64,000 nucleotides of DNA from Glandiceps talaboti (GCF_964340395.1 NC_135569.1:9220540-9284539), one strand, 5' to 3'. Counted from the stretch's first letter, positions 49,229-62,622 are shown. A program made the numbers and translations. The notes: a model not told the origin generated them from the sequence alone.

Positions 49229-49772
49229 CTGAAATAGTAAATGAATACAGCTTTGAATACAGAATACGATGACCCCAATAATATGAAGTTATCTCATTCA
49301 TGTCACATGGGATTTTAGTCACTCTTTGTTTTTCATTTGCTAATTTAATGGTGCTGTCACATTAAGTTCTTTGGATTGAATTTCTGATAATAAGGTGACA
49401 CACAGCACTTAACTCATCATTCACTTCTTGGCATTCATGAAAAGTGCAAATTATTCGACAAACGTTATAAAATTATACATTTGTCATCAATATGCATACG
49501 TACCCCCCCCCCCCCCCCCGCAATCTCCATCCAACTGAATGACTATTATATACAAGCAACATATCTACTACATCTAAATATCACCTAGCGTAATCTCTAA
49601 TGTATCATGTATCATGTAATATGTCAACACACAACTACCCTCCCCCATACAACTGAGTGTATTTTAATAAGCAACACGTCTGCTGTATTCAAATATCACC
49701 TACATGTAGCTCTGTATTTAATATGTCCTCACACAACTTTCCCCATTTCCCCACCATACACAACCACCTCCC

Positions 49773-49807
49773 CCCCCCCCCCAAAAAAAAAAAAAAAAAA
49801 AAAAAAA
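49773..49807. repeat. Poly(C)-poly(A) junction
   Basis: A run of C followed directly by about 21 A; another run of 17 C lies at 49503-49519. Confidence 0.9.
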
Positions 49808-50707
49808 TATTGGAATACATAAGTCATAAGCAGGCCTTGCGTGGTTGTACAACCATTTTGTGGCCTAAACTTAAGTTCCAACAACCAATACCAGTTTGAA
49901 ACTTAACCCTTTTCTTTTTCAAATGAAAAAAAAAATTATCAAGTGTTCATAGTAAACTGTAAGATATATCATGTTGTTCAGCCCTATCAAGCTTCTTAAC
50001 TGGCTGATATAGTGTGGGGCATGAATGTCTGCATCTTACAGTCTAGTCTTCATAGAAGACACACATCAAGGGGGGAGGGGGAGTAGGAGGGGAGGAGGTA
50101 AACATCAAGAGTGGAAATACACTTAACAGATTGTGTATAGCAATGGATACAGATACAGATAAAGATTAACAATATGGACCCTGCAGATGTACACATTTGT
50201 AATATTTTATGGACTCAGTTCAACCTCAGCTGCAAGAATTAAACCACCCTTGTGGGTATATACTGTGGTTTGAAATTTCATTCTATGACACATTAAGAAG
50301 ATTTTCATTCACGATAATGGATATTTTATGTTTTGCTGCAAAGAATGCTGAAACGTTTGGCATTCATCTCCTCAAGCAGGCTATGAGGCTACATATCTTT
50401 GTACGATAAAATGTAAACTGAGATTGAACAATCTTTTCATATATTGTTGTTTGTTTTATTGCAAACAACATGCCGCTATGGAAAGCATGGTATAGTAAAT
50501 ACATACTCAAAATGTCACATTACAACACTCATCATGCAGCTACTGGAGACATCTGTTTAGATTTATGCGTATCAGAAAGGAATTTTGCAACTTGAAGTTC
50601 ATCATCTGAACTAACAATATAAAACAAATTTTCTTTTCTATTTAAGGTATAAAAAGCAGTTTTTATTAACAAGTATTAATTAAAATATTTTGATAGCAGA
50701 AATATCT

Positions 50708-50863
50708 ATGGTTTACTCTCCAATCATTTTCATGGTTCGGCTGGAAAATACTTGTGACATAAAATTTTTGCTATTACTCATCTTTGACTCATAGTGACAA
50801 GGCCCCTTAAGTCACTCATATTTTCTTCAGCTGAACGAAGACACATAGTGGAGAATATTATCT
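50708..50863. mobile_element. Family B hairpin MITE with exact 8-bp target duplication
   Basis: 156 bp between identical AAATATCT at 50700-50707 and 50864-50871. Inner arms GGAAAATACTTGTGAC and GTCACTCATATTTTC. Confidence 0.8.
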
Positions 50864-51399
50864 AAATATCTGATGTTTAGATTCTGAGGTCTCAGTGAAA
50901 AGGCAACACAAACTTGTCTAAGTATAAAATACTGAATAATGAGTAAGACTTGGCATATTCTGGCCCGAATCAATGTTGATTTATGTTGATGGCCCCTTTA
51001 TTGTTAGCTAAAACTAAATCATGATCATTAAGGTCAGCTTTTTAATGAGATTATTTGTGTGATGACTACAAGCCAACAAATCACAACTCTCTTTACCGTT
51101 ATGTTTGTTCTGTCTTTAGTACTGTTTTTACTGTTTTTTTAGATTAAGAGTGGTAATTACCTGTACATGTATTACTTCATAAAAACTTGGACCACTGAGA
51201 TAAAAAATATGTGTACATGCATGGTAAACTAACATAGATACAAACTAAAATAGCGACAATGGCTTTGTAGCACAACTGACAATTTATATGATAAATTTCA
51301 ATTTCAAAAAAAAAAGTTTCATACACATGCCAATCTATCCCTGTCATTACCTAATATGCATCATTATTTTACTATGCTATTTGAGGTATCTTAGTTCTG

Positions 51400-51508
51400 G
51401 TAGACTGTAAGATATGTCGTGACGTTTCGCCCTCACCAGCCTCCTCTCACACTGTTAGGGGTTGGCCGATGTTTGAGGGCGCCCTGTCACGGCGTACCTT
51501 ACAGACTA
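51400..51508 (+). mobile_element. Family A MITE
   Basis: About 108 bp, TAGACTGTAAGATATGTCG to GGCGTACCTTACAGACTA. Flanks AGTTCTGG and AGTTGCTGG differ by one inserted base. Very similar to the 24174 copy through the middle (GGGGTTGGCCGATGTTTG). Confidence 0.8.
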
Positions 51509-51779
51509 AGTTGCTGGGTGACTATAAAAAAAATTATTTACTAGCCTAACTACCACTACTGTTATCTTTGCCATGTAAGCCACCATTTGGCTGTTGCTAT
51601 GGGCCTGGTCTTGTTGCTAGGCATAAAGTGTCTATTTTTTGAATGTGCATCAACTTGCCTATCCATCCCCAGTGTTAATTCCAGTCACAGTTTTAGGTCG
51701 ATTTACCTATACGTTTCCGGTTTGCCTTTGCTAGTTATTATTCCAATGTGTCCAAATACATTTACTAAAGTGGATTTAC

Positions 51780-52108
51780 ATATTTTTATTGAGAAAATTT
51801 AACTGTCGCCCTAGCCTGTGCAACTCCCTTAAATGAAGGAAGCAGGTACAGTCTAGTTCTGTGTCTGTGTTATATTTATAATCTATATGTTCATTTAGTC
51901 AAAAGCCTGTGATGATAACTTATTATTAACGGTGGAGCCAAACTCGATTAGCGTAAAGCTAGTTTTTGGACTCCAAATTGCCATTTTGTTTCTCCTTTTC
52001 ATCTTATGTGGTTATTATTGACATGTACATATTGACTTTCAAATTGGCAATAAAATGAATGAATGAATGAATGAATGAATGAATGAATGAATGAATGAAT
52101 GAATGAAT
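51780..52108 (+). mobile_element. Probable LINE 3' end with (GAAT)n tail
   Basis: Blocks CTAGCCTGTGCAACTCCCTT and CTTTCAAATTGGCAATAAAA, followed by at least 13 GAAT units (52055-52108), look like the 3' UTR and microsatellite tail of a non-LTR retrotransposon. No RT sequence remains upstream. Confidence 0.5.
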
Positions 52109-52829
52109 TTACTGGGGTTCCCCAGATTTTACCTTGCATCACTAACAAAATTATAGTAGATTGTATGGAAGGATATGCAACTTTTGGTATTGGGGTTATT
52201 TCTCTCTATTCAGCATCCAAGAGCAGGTAAAAAGTGTCAGCTTCACATTGCCAATAAATATTTCCCTTTTGGACCATCCCCCTGCGGGTCACCCTTTCCA
52301 TTTTTTCCCTTCTCTTTAATTTGCTCTGTCTCAAAAAACTTAGAGGGAACACTGCCTATGACCTAATAGTAGCTTTAGGTCAAAGGTTAATTGTTCCAGT
52401 AACCTGGCAACTCCGTCTCAATTACTCTAACAATCTTACATCATTTAGTAAATGACACGAGAATTCTAAAAGTTCTCCGTCATGCCTAAATATTCAAGCG
52501 AGCACACTGTGTAGATTCCAATATCTCATGATTATGCAATAGTTGTAACTGGGCTTAACGGTAAATCTTCCTAAAAGTGTGCAGAGGAAATTATCAAACA
52601 TAGGTATTCAGAAAAGCATACTCTTTAAGAGTAATAAAAGAAATTGACAAAATGTGGTCAGAATTAATTACGATCTTAGTACATGTACTGGCTTTCACCA
52701 ACTTAAATCAATCCTTGCTGAACCTTTTAATACTTTTTTTTACAACTTGTAACAGTTGGCTAGATTACATGACATCAATGTGTCTTCTAATGATAGCTAA
52801 ATTTTGTTGTTGTGAGTCAAACTGATAAC

Positions 52830-53045
52830 TGACATTTCTTGTGAGTCACCACATAGTAAGAGATAGGGGAACACCGAATTTTGGTGTGTCACTAGTAATT
52901 GTGTGCATCAGTGGTGCATGAAACTGGCTTAGAGGGCACACTCACCACATAGTAAGAGATAGGGGAACACCAAATTTTGGTGCACCACTAGAAATTGTGT
53001 GTGTCAGTGGCACGTAAAATTGGCTTAGAGGGCACACTGCACATA
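52830..53045 (+). repeat. Dispersed repeat K, two tandem units
   Basis: Two ~107-bp units, each CACCACATAGTAAGAGATAG, GGGAACACC(G/A)AATTTTGG, CACTAG(T/A)AATTGTGTG and TTAGAGGGCACACT. Confidence 0.88.
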
Positions 53046-53678
53046 CCAGAACATGTTTAGTGAATGACGATTTCACACTATACAGTTGAAGTCTTGGAAA
53101 AATGGCAAACGTTGATTGCTTTGGGTTTGCTGTGAGTGGAATGAAAGTTAAGCTGTGCATGAACATAAGAAACTCCAGATAAGAAGATATATACTACTGA
53201 TCACTGCTCTGACTTACTATAAACATCTTAACTGCACTTCATTGAAAACATTTTCATGGCTTCAAGAAAATGTTTATAAATGTACTAGTATTTTCTATTT
53301 TGGTACACTCTCTATTCGATAAACGTTAAATGGTAACTAGAAAATGTTACATCTGAGTATCAAATTTAAGAAATCTGTCCGAGTGGATTATCATCTTCAC
53401 TATAAATTACAGATTAAATCTCAATTTTGAAATCTTTTCTTGTCACAGTATAAACCAAGTCTGACATAGACAGAGAATTATAGACTTTTGGAGTCAAGCA
53501 GACTACGTGTTCTACTCTGGGGAATGTGGATTATGGGTAATACTGAAGTCAAAATTAAAGGGTACTAACAGAGTTAATTACAAATTACAAGATTTTTTAC
53601 AAGGTGAAAATATGTAAACCTGACTAAAACTATTCTAGTATTAGGTTAATATAAATGCATTATCTTCTGTGACATTAA

Positions 53679-54030
53679 AGTGACCATATGGATGAGGATT
53701 GGGTATTTATTTTGGATTTTTAATTTATAAAACAATTTTATCATGGCTTTCTACTTGAAAAATTAATGTGCAACAACATAGAAAAAGTCTGTGTTTGTAA
53801 CTCGATTCAGTGCAAAAAGCCAAAAGTGTGTAAAAAGTTTGTTATTGTACATACAAATACAATAACACAGAATTTACACATTTATTTATCTTTTGCGATG
53901 TACTAAGTTACAAACACAGACTTGGTATATGTTGTTTCACATTGATTTTTCAAGTAGGAAGCCACGATAAAATTGTTTAATAAAATTAAAAATCCAAAAT
54001 AAATACCCAATCCTCATCCATATGGTCACT
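53679..54030. mobile_element. Family C MITE with exact TTAA duplication
   Basis: 352 bp between TTAA (53675-53678) and TTAA (54031-54034). Ends AGTGACCATATGGATGAGG and CCTCATCCATATGGTCACT are perfect inverted repeats. Arms continue inwards for over 100 bp, so transcripts would form a long hairpin. Confidence 0.88.
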
Positions 54031-54379
54031 TTAAAGATAGCAAATAAATAAAATTGATTACTAACATTTGGCATAGCATGTTGGAAGTACAGAGACTTGT
54101 ATTACACTTCAAGGTTTGATAAGGAGAGTTTTATGGCCTCTTTACCTGTACATGAAGTGCCACAGGAACTGGAAATTTGTTTGTGAATGTGAACACTTTC
54201 TTATCAAAACACTGAAATGTACTACAAGTCTCTGTGGTTCTAACATGCTGTGCCAAATGTTATTTATCCAATTCAGTTATTTACTTTCTATGTGCCAAAC
54301 AAACTTGCTTGTAAATGCTTGTCTGTCGCTGGTTGTATAACCATTGATAAAGCATCTATTGCTTGAGATGTCTGTGCTA

Positions 54380-54785
54380 CTACTCTGGCAATCAAAGTCT
54401 CAGTTTAAGATGGACACAAAATAAAACTATTGTTGCGACATGTTGATTTAACTGTTGCATGGACATGGGTTTAATAGTACTCAAAGTAGTGTGACATTTC
54501 TGACAATGTCTGTGATCTTGTACTGTACATGTAATATGTGGTCTTCCATGTTCATGATGTTTACACCGTCTTGATCACAGGGTGATTAGAATCACACAAC
54601 AGAGGAACCACCATCACCCACTTGTGTAATCTACCACATTGAAGAACAAGGGTTTTAGATTTCCAAGGTGATAAGATATGCACAACATAGGCACTGCTAT
54701 CACCCACTTGTGTAATCTACCACATTTGAACAACAAATATTAGTTTGTATCTATTTTAGTTAACTGAGACCTTAAATGCCAGAGT
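54380..54785. mobile_element. Family G palindromic element, longer copy
   Basis: Ends TACTCTGGCAATCAAAG and TGCCAGAGTA. It contains the family's ACTTGTGTAATCTACCACAT block twice (54620-54640 and 54705-54725); the 19981 copy has that block once, inverted. Confidence 0.68.
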
Positions 54786-55264
54786 ACTGGTAGTAACTAT
54801 TACTTCAGAGACTATTTATACAAATCATTATTTCCAATATTTGCATTTAAAACTGGCACAGTTTGCATAGCTGGTACATGTACACATAGATAGCTCTTGG
54901 AAATGTTTTTGTGAAGGGTGCTAAAAAGGCAGCCATATTAAGAAAGCTACTTGATGGAATTCTGGGAATGATATAGGCTAAAACAGTATGCTTTCATCCA
55001 CTCGAAAATAATGTTGCATACTACTGCAGTGTATTGATGTTTTTCACTCAGGTATTAAAATCTTCCAATCAATAAATACAATGTCATGATATTAGAATTC
55101 TCTAGCGTAAATTTTTAAAATGAAAATACATCAACTAAAGATCTTCAGTGTCATGACAACGAATTCATTGCTTACCTGTTATTTGTGATATGATCTTGAT
55201 GATTTTTATAATCACGGTTGTCTACATTTCACAATAATTATAGTACGGAAACGTGACTTCACTT

Positions 55265-55515
55265 GTATGTTGAATCCAGCCAAAATCGTAATTTGAATTG
55301 TGTGTTGTATTCAGCCAAATCAAAACTTAAATTGTGTCAAATCCAGTGAAACCGTAATTTGAATTGTTTGTTGAATCCAGCAAAATCAAAACTTAAATTG
55401 TGTCAAATCCAGCGAAACCGTAATTTGAATTGTTTGTTGAATTCAGCCAAATTGTTTCTTGAGTAGTGTTTCAAAATCCAGCAAAATTGTAACTTGAATT
55501 GCGTGTTGAATCCTT
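55265..55515. repeat. ~58-bp tandem repeat
   Basis: Four units or so with GTAATTTGAATTGT, GTGTTGAATCCAGC(C/A)AAA and AAAACTTAAATTGTGTC. Confidence 0.88.
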
Positions 55516-57507
55516 CAGATAGATTATTCCAATATCCTTGTAAATGCCACACAGTATCTGACTGGATATCCACACTATAATTTTGACACCATCAAATATC
55601 TATTTGTTCGGTTCCAGTAGATGAGATTTTTCTAATATTCTTTCGAAATTGTCTTCTCTTCACAGCATGTCGGCCTTACTTGAAATTGTTCCACAGTGAT
55701 GATATAAGAGATACGTTTATCTCTATAAGCCTTCTTCACTCCATTCCCCTTACACTTTCACAATGGACAGTTTACTTGACTTTATCAAACTGAGAACTGA
55801 AGTGTGATATCTCTATGTTCAAGTAGGATAACAGCTGTTTTTCGTTGTACAGTCACACGTTTCCAATTGATGAAAGACTATGTCCGCATACTTTCAAGGC
55901 ATGGAATCAGGAACTCCCCAGTGGATAAGGTCAGTCCGAAGAAACTAGTAAAAACCACATGTAGTTTCCTGCAGATAGTTTGGAGCCGATCAGTTTACAT
56001 AATTCAAATCGTTCTATAGTACAGAAAACTAATAAGTCAAAATGGTTTCTTCAGTCCCTATACTTCTTCATCCAAGGCAACAAAAACAAGATTTTTAACC
56101 TGGGGGAAAAATCTACTTACTGAATTTGTGAATTGCCAGATTGAATTTCAGAGTTTATGAAAATCCAATACACTATAACAGCCTTCCCTTCCAGAACACA
56201 AATACCATTCCTCCAGGGTTTTCATTCAGTTGGTTCTGTCACCATTCAAATCCCCTTGGCTTACAAAAAATTTATAGGCAATTGAAAATTTTTCGCAAAA
56301 TACAATTTTTTAAATTTGTAATTCCCTCCAGTACGTCAATAGCATTTGTCACATGACCTTAACCTTTGTATTTCTTATGTGACCTTGTCCTACTTAGACT
56401 TACTTTAAATTTAAATGAACTTGCTGGTCTAAATGTCATGGAATTTGTCTTCAACAGAGCATGTTGATTTTACCTAAGTGTTGTATGGACTCGATGATGT
56501 CACCCATTAAGATGTCAGTTCTGGGTGTATGACGGGTGACTGAACATAAAACACATAGAACGGAGACTCCAGGAAAACTCTTCTTTTCCTTGACATCAAG
56601 TTATTATGAAGTCTTGAGTTGTCATGATGTATTTACCAAGTACTACATAAGAATCTCGTCTGCTTGAGTGAAGACACAAATTCAAGAAGAGAGAGAGGGG
56701 GGGGGGGGGTAAAATAGTATACTTCTTTCAAAGGATCACTTAAGATGTCCGTCAACATTCCCAAGTCATCTTATCCATAACAGTCCTTTCCTTGAATCTC
56801 CTGACGAGTTTCCAGACAGTCAAGTTCTCCTAGATACAAGAATATTTGAGTTAATCCTAGCACTGTTTTCAAATCAGTGCCACAGTGAAAACCTGTTAGA
56901 GACAATCACATGTAGAGCCCACTTTGTGTCAACTTGTTAAAATTAAGAACGCAATCAATGATCGAGTTAGTTGACAGCAGTATGTTCCAAAATGACTATC
57001 GCTGCATCTCCAGTCTTCCGTAAAACGTCAATACACATCGATGTGTCTTTTCCATAAAAACATCAATATATATCGGTACATCTCTTCCGTAAAACGTCGA
57101 TACACATCCTCTAGTACAACACAGGATATTGCAATGTCGTAATCAACTCTACGAAATAATATTGATCCAGAGTGCAGGTAATTTATCAATATGACAGTCT
57201 GAGATCCTGTCACATCCCTTCTGTTCAATCCATGTAGTTTTGTGTCTGAGGATTAGTTTCCATAGAGTGTAGAATAGTAAGTGGTAATTCCAAGTCTATT
57301 AGCGATGAACACAGTATCACTATTATCTTTCTACAATTCCCTTATAGCTAATTTCAGTCACTTTTTTTACATCCATGAAGAATTGTCCTGCCAGAATCAG
57401 AGCCCTCAAGACTAGAGAATCAAATCCCAATACATAGATGTCAGCAAGTTCTGAATAATAAAAAACATCTGAACGCCCTGTGTATGATTTTTATGACAGA
57501 CTATGGC

Positions 57508-57668
57508 TGACGAATAGCGATGGATACGGTTGACGAATAGCGATGGATACGGTTGACGGATAGCGATGGATACGGTTGACGGATAGCGATGGATACGGTT
57601 GACGGATAGCGATGGATACGGTTGACGGATAGCAATAGATACAGCTGACAGATAACGATATATATTAA
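57508..57668. repeat. 23-bp minisatellite, about seven units
   Basis: Unit TGACGGATAGCGATGGATAC then GGT; the first two units have GAATAG, and the last ones decay. Confidence 0.95.
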
Positions 57669-58201
57669 TACAGGTACGGATTCAAGTTGATCGGCATTGA
57701 TTCCCACGAGACTCTTCTGACATTCTGAACTACAATCTACGGTTATAAATAATTACCTGAATGGACAAAAAAAGAGAGAAACTATTAAGTTTTAAAAATT
57801 CCAGTCACATTAAATTGCCACGGTAATGAGAAAAGGACAGATAATTAGATTGTGTATAGGTCCAACTATAATGATGGGATCTCAATTCAGAATATGTCCA
57901 TGTACTTTGTAAGTTCATTGCTGTGTATATCAAAGGCAATGTTACATTCACATTAGGACTACACTACTTCATTTTATTGGGGACATACGAACCCCAGAGC
58001 AAACACTCAATCAAATTTGAAATTTCATCACCACTTTTGAGTTTTTACGACAATTATGTCTTCAATAATTGATAACACTTATTTTTCTCAGTTGAACAAT
58101 AAATTGTAATATTTATTGTCAGATATGATAATTTCTTGTGATTTCACAAGACTGTTACGACAAACAAAAAAGTATAGCAAGTAAAAAACGTATTCAGTTC
58201 A

Positions 58202-58565
58202 AGTGGTCATATGGATACTGAATGGCATGGTTGGATTTTTAACTTTGAAAACAACGCTATTATGAAACATCATTAACAAAATATGTTGTTTGTAACTCAC
58301 TCAATTACAAAAAAGTATGTACAAAGTTTATTATTGCACCATAGACCCTCCACCAATGTTGATGGAGGGTCTATGATTGCACATAGTTACAAAAAATAAG
58401 AGAGCTGTTTTAAACATTTTTTTTAATTTTTTACAATTTTTTGAGGTACAAACAAGAATTTAGTATAAGTTGTTTCACAGTTTTTTTTTTTACTAAAACA
58501 TAGTAAAGTTATTTTATCACGTAGAAATCCTAAATAAATACCCATTTGTCATCTATGTGGCCACT
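58202..58565. mobile_element. Family C MITE, older copy with a nested hairpin
   Basis: 364 bp, flanked by TTCA and TTAC (decayed TTAA). Ends AGTGGTCATATGGAT and ATCTATGTGGCCACT. Contains the small hairpin 58342-58376. Confidence 0.75.
58342..58376. mobile_element. Small CATAGACCCTCCA hairpin insert
   Basis: CCATAGACCCTCCA and TGGAGGGTCTATG are perfect arms around a short loop, flanked by TTGCA on both sides, as if inserted into the family C copy. A related hairpin is at 3452-3480. Confidence 0.6.
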
Positions 58566-59224
58566 TTACATTTGAAATTTTATCATCACTTTTAAGTTTT
58601 TGCAAAACTTACATGTAGAACAATACATACATGTCTTTAATAATTGATTACAGTAACAGTTCTCTTGCTCATTTAAATAATCAATTGCAATATTCTCAGA
58701 TATGAATATATGGGTATTTAAGTGATGCACGCGCTGACCAGAAATGATTCCTTTTTTTTTTTGCCTTACAAGTTTAGCGTGGGAGGCATTACAATTACAG
58801 TTGTTATATTTGAACACATCTTGGATTTTACAGCCTATTGAAATCTGTACCACCATTTCAACAGAAGCCATGTTTGGTACGTGTAGGTACATTTATACAA
58901 ATTCACAGCAATGGAAACCCTACAATGTTACTATAGAATGTAATGAGACTTGTAAGGTTACAGGCTATAGTAATACATTTGTACATGTTATCCATACTTT
59001 TTCTCAACCTCTGTTAACTTTTCACACTTTTGTCTAGTTACATGTACTTGAAATTCATGGCTTGGAGGATAACATAGTCTGGAATTACCAAAAAGTGGGA
59101 AAATTCATGTCGTTTCTGAATTAGTAATTATAGAGTTTGAAATTACTGATGTTATGAAATCTCTAAATTATATTTATTTTGATTTCATTATTTTGAGATG
59201 AAATATTTCACAGCCAAAAGAGGT

Positions 59225-59335
59225 GAACAGGTTTCAATTTAGTATTTCTTGGCAATTGAATGAAATTTATGTGATGTAAAAATCATTGAAATGACTCTCC
59301 AGAACCCATAGTTTATGAAAATACATCTATTTCTC
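59225..59335. repeat. Family H dispersed repeat, second copy
   Basis: GTTTCAATTTAGTATTTCTT, GAAATTTATGTGATGTAAAA and AAATGACTCTCCAGAACCCA in the same order as 42950-43080. Confidence 0.7.
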
Positions 59336-59559
59336 CAAATTGCATTCCAATTTAATTCAGCCCATTAATATTCAAATGTAACACATTCGTAGTTTTATAC
59401 ATGAATGATGATGAACATACTGGTACAGTAATAAAATTTTACAATGATCAGAATCAGAAACGTATTGGAAATCACCTGTGAAGTACATTTGTAAATGTGT
59501 GGATAGCCGTAAAATAAATTGCATTCACTTGTTCCATGACCAATGATCATATTTCGTGT

Positions 59560-60960
59560 TAAACTGCCATTAAATTGTAATTTATTGGCTCATACGCCTC
59601 AATGTCCTTGGAAATTCAAAACAGCATAATTTTACGTCTGGCAGATAACAAGATTTGCGGTATTCCTACATTTATTATGATCCGGTGTCTACAAAATTAA
59701 TCATTCCGGATCTTATACCTTAAAGATGTATTAAGTTAAACTTGTAAAAGTCTGTTAAGTCTGGTAGAAAATGAGATTTGGCACTGAAAATCCGATACTT
59801 ATTATGATATGGTGCCAGAAATTCTTCCGAGTCTGACTCGATCATTGTTTACTCACACGTCATACATCTCAACATACTTGTATTAAAATTCAAAATGGCA
59901 TAATTTTACGGAAGACTGGCAGAAAACGAGATTTGTGAACAGGTTTCACATACAAATTCACACATTGTTTACTCCCAATATGTAAATTCAAAATTATGTA
60001 ATTTTTAACCTAAAATCAGATTTGTGACTAGGTCTCGATATTTAAATCAATACAATGTCCAAAATTGCATTCTTGCAAACCAGAGCTGTTATTTCTTCCA
60101 TGACACTGCTTTAATATGTAAATTCATATGCTTCAATATGTAAATTCATATGCTTTAATATGTAAATTTATATGCTTTAATATGTAAATTCATATGCTTC
60201 AATATGTAAATTCATATGCTTTAATATGTAAATTCATATGCTTTAATATGTAAATTCATATGCTTTAATATGTAAATTCATATGCTTTAATATGTCAATT
60301 CATATGCTTTAATATGTAAATTCATATACTTCAATATGTAGATTTATATGCTTTAATATGTAAATTCAAAACGATGTAATTTTTAACAGAAAATGAGATT
60401 TGTCACTGATTTTCAAATACAATTTGTACTTAATTAAACCAAAATTCATACATTGTTTACTCTCATACATGTATACACTTCAATATGTATATTCAAAACG
60501 ACGTAATTTTTAACAGAAAATGATATTTGTGAGTGTGTTTCCAATACTTAAAATTCAATACAATGCCCAAAATAGACACGTCATTTACTCTCATACGCTA
60601 CAATATGTAATTGCGAAATGACATAATTTTAACAGAAAATGAGATTTGTCACTGATTTTTCAATAATGTCCAAAATTCATACATTGTTTATACGCTTCAA
60701 TGGGTAATTTCAAAATGACGTAATTTTTAACAGAAAATGAGATTTATTAAATTCAATACAAAGTCCAGAATTCATACATCATTTACTCTCATATGCTTCC
60801 ATATGTAAATTCAAAACAACGTAATTTTAACAGAAAATGAGATTTGTCACTGGTTTCAAATATTTAATTCAATATAACATTGAAAATTCATGCACCATTT
60901 ATTCTCATAAGCAGTGTACATGTACTTCAATATGTAAAGTCAAAATGGCATACTTTATGT
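59560..60960. repeat. Diverged tandem array around a 22-bp minisatellite
   Basis: Units of roughly 100-170 bp share CAATATGTAAATTCAAAA, GACGTAATTTTTAACAG, AAAATGAGATTTGTCACTG and CATACATTGTTTACTC. In the middle (60110-60365) a 22-bp piece of the unit, TTTAATATGTAAATTCATA plus TGC, has expanded to about twelve copies. Confidence 0.8.
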
Positions 60961-61262
60961 AAGTCTGGCAGGAAAAGAGATTGTCACTGGGATTCCAACA
61001 CTTTTTATAATAATAAGTTCACTTAACACTCAGTTTAATATCCTAGAAGAAACAATCACAATGAATTGTATATTATATAAGGACTTTGTGTATTGTATGA
61101 CTATTGTATGACTGTGCATTGCATTAATGATTTTGTGCCCTGTATAATGACTTTGTGTATTGCACAAAGTTTCTTACATGTATGTCCATATTGAAGATGC
61201 ACTAGCTGCAACTGGAATATTTTTTAGACTTACACATAGTTAACTATACTTGATTTACTTGT

Positions 61263-61310
61263 AATATCGTACACCCTGACGAGTATTGAATCACCTATGG
61301 GTAAACAGTC
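61263..61310 (+). repeat. Dispersed repeat L
   Basis: TAATATCGTACACCCTGACG, AGTATTGAATCACCTATGGG, as at 10374 and 48150. Confidence 0.6.
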
Positions 61311-62465
61311 ATGTGTTGTGCTCCATGTACACATAATATGGTATAATACCGGTATACATGTATGTACTCTTGGGTCTGCACCTACAATCAGCGACCCGAC
61401 ATGATCATGATTTCAACCTGTTACTATGAAGGTAATTACACCAAAACATGTAATATAAATGCTATAAACAAGTGTAGCACACAGAGAAAGTGCTTTACTT
61501 CAGTGTTACTCATTGTACATAGCATACCAACTACACAGATGTACATATGATACATGTATATGTATTGGCAAAGTAATTTCTTATTTCAAGACATTTAAAT
61601 TTTAACTAAAACTCATTTCTTTTGCCCAAATTTGCACATCAATGAATGAGTTACGTTGTCTTGAACAATTTAGTTTGTTACACTTCTAGAATCAATGTCA
61701 TCAAATTTCAGTGATACTGTACATGTAACACTAATATTTCCATAATAGTCCTAAAATGTATATACAAATGTACATGTACTTATAGGGGTACACCTACATG
61801 TACATGTACAAAACTTTTAGCCTTAAACTAAGTTTCACAAAATACAACATTTTGCAACGGCTCGTACATGTGTAACAGTTGTCAAAATCATATGGAATCT
61901 CTAGTTCAACTAAGCCTTCAAGGGACGTACGTCCACACTGACTGATATGTCAACTCAAGTATATTTGCACTGCTCAACCGGCAATCTCAGTGAACTTTTA
62001 TTAAATCTGCCTTAGTCTCACTTAGTGTTGATCTTAAGAGATCAAAAACAAAACCCACAAGTCAGTGCTGTTGAAGACCTTGTGTTTAGGTAATTGGTTT
62101 GACAGCTTACAATTTCAAACTGTGTTCAGAACATTTTCTCGATCTGGATCAGGATAAATAAATTGCACTTCCTCCTTAGGAGTATCACACCAATGGGGGG
62201 TGGGGGTAGGTGGGGTCAAAGGTTAAGATATGAATACTGCTGATTTGCATGATCTCTGAGTCTTGTCTTGAATGATGATGTCGAAGACAATTTGATGACA
62301 GAAAAGAGTAGTGCATTCCAGTCAATGATTGTTCAATCGAAAAAGATGTTCTTGAGAATTTAAGTTTTTGAATCAAGGTGTTTATATCTGGTTGGATGAA
62401 GTTGTGTACTTTTAGTTGGTGAAAGACGTTTGTTAGCTTTTAATCCAAAATGGTGCCTTCCGATA

Positions 62466-62474
62466 CACACACAC

Positions 62475-62513
<39 letters not shown>

Positions 62514-62576
62514 TACACATACACACACACATACACATACACATACACACACACATACACATACACATACACATGC

Positions 62577-62619
<43 letters not shown>

Positions 62620-62622
62620 TGC

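Noticed and set aside
51587-51802. 71-codon plus ORF with an N-terminal hydrophobic stretch, a possible signal peptide
   Set aside because: It lies just before a probable LINE 3' tail, has no homology I recognise and no splice context.
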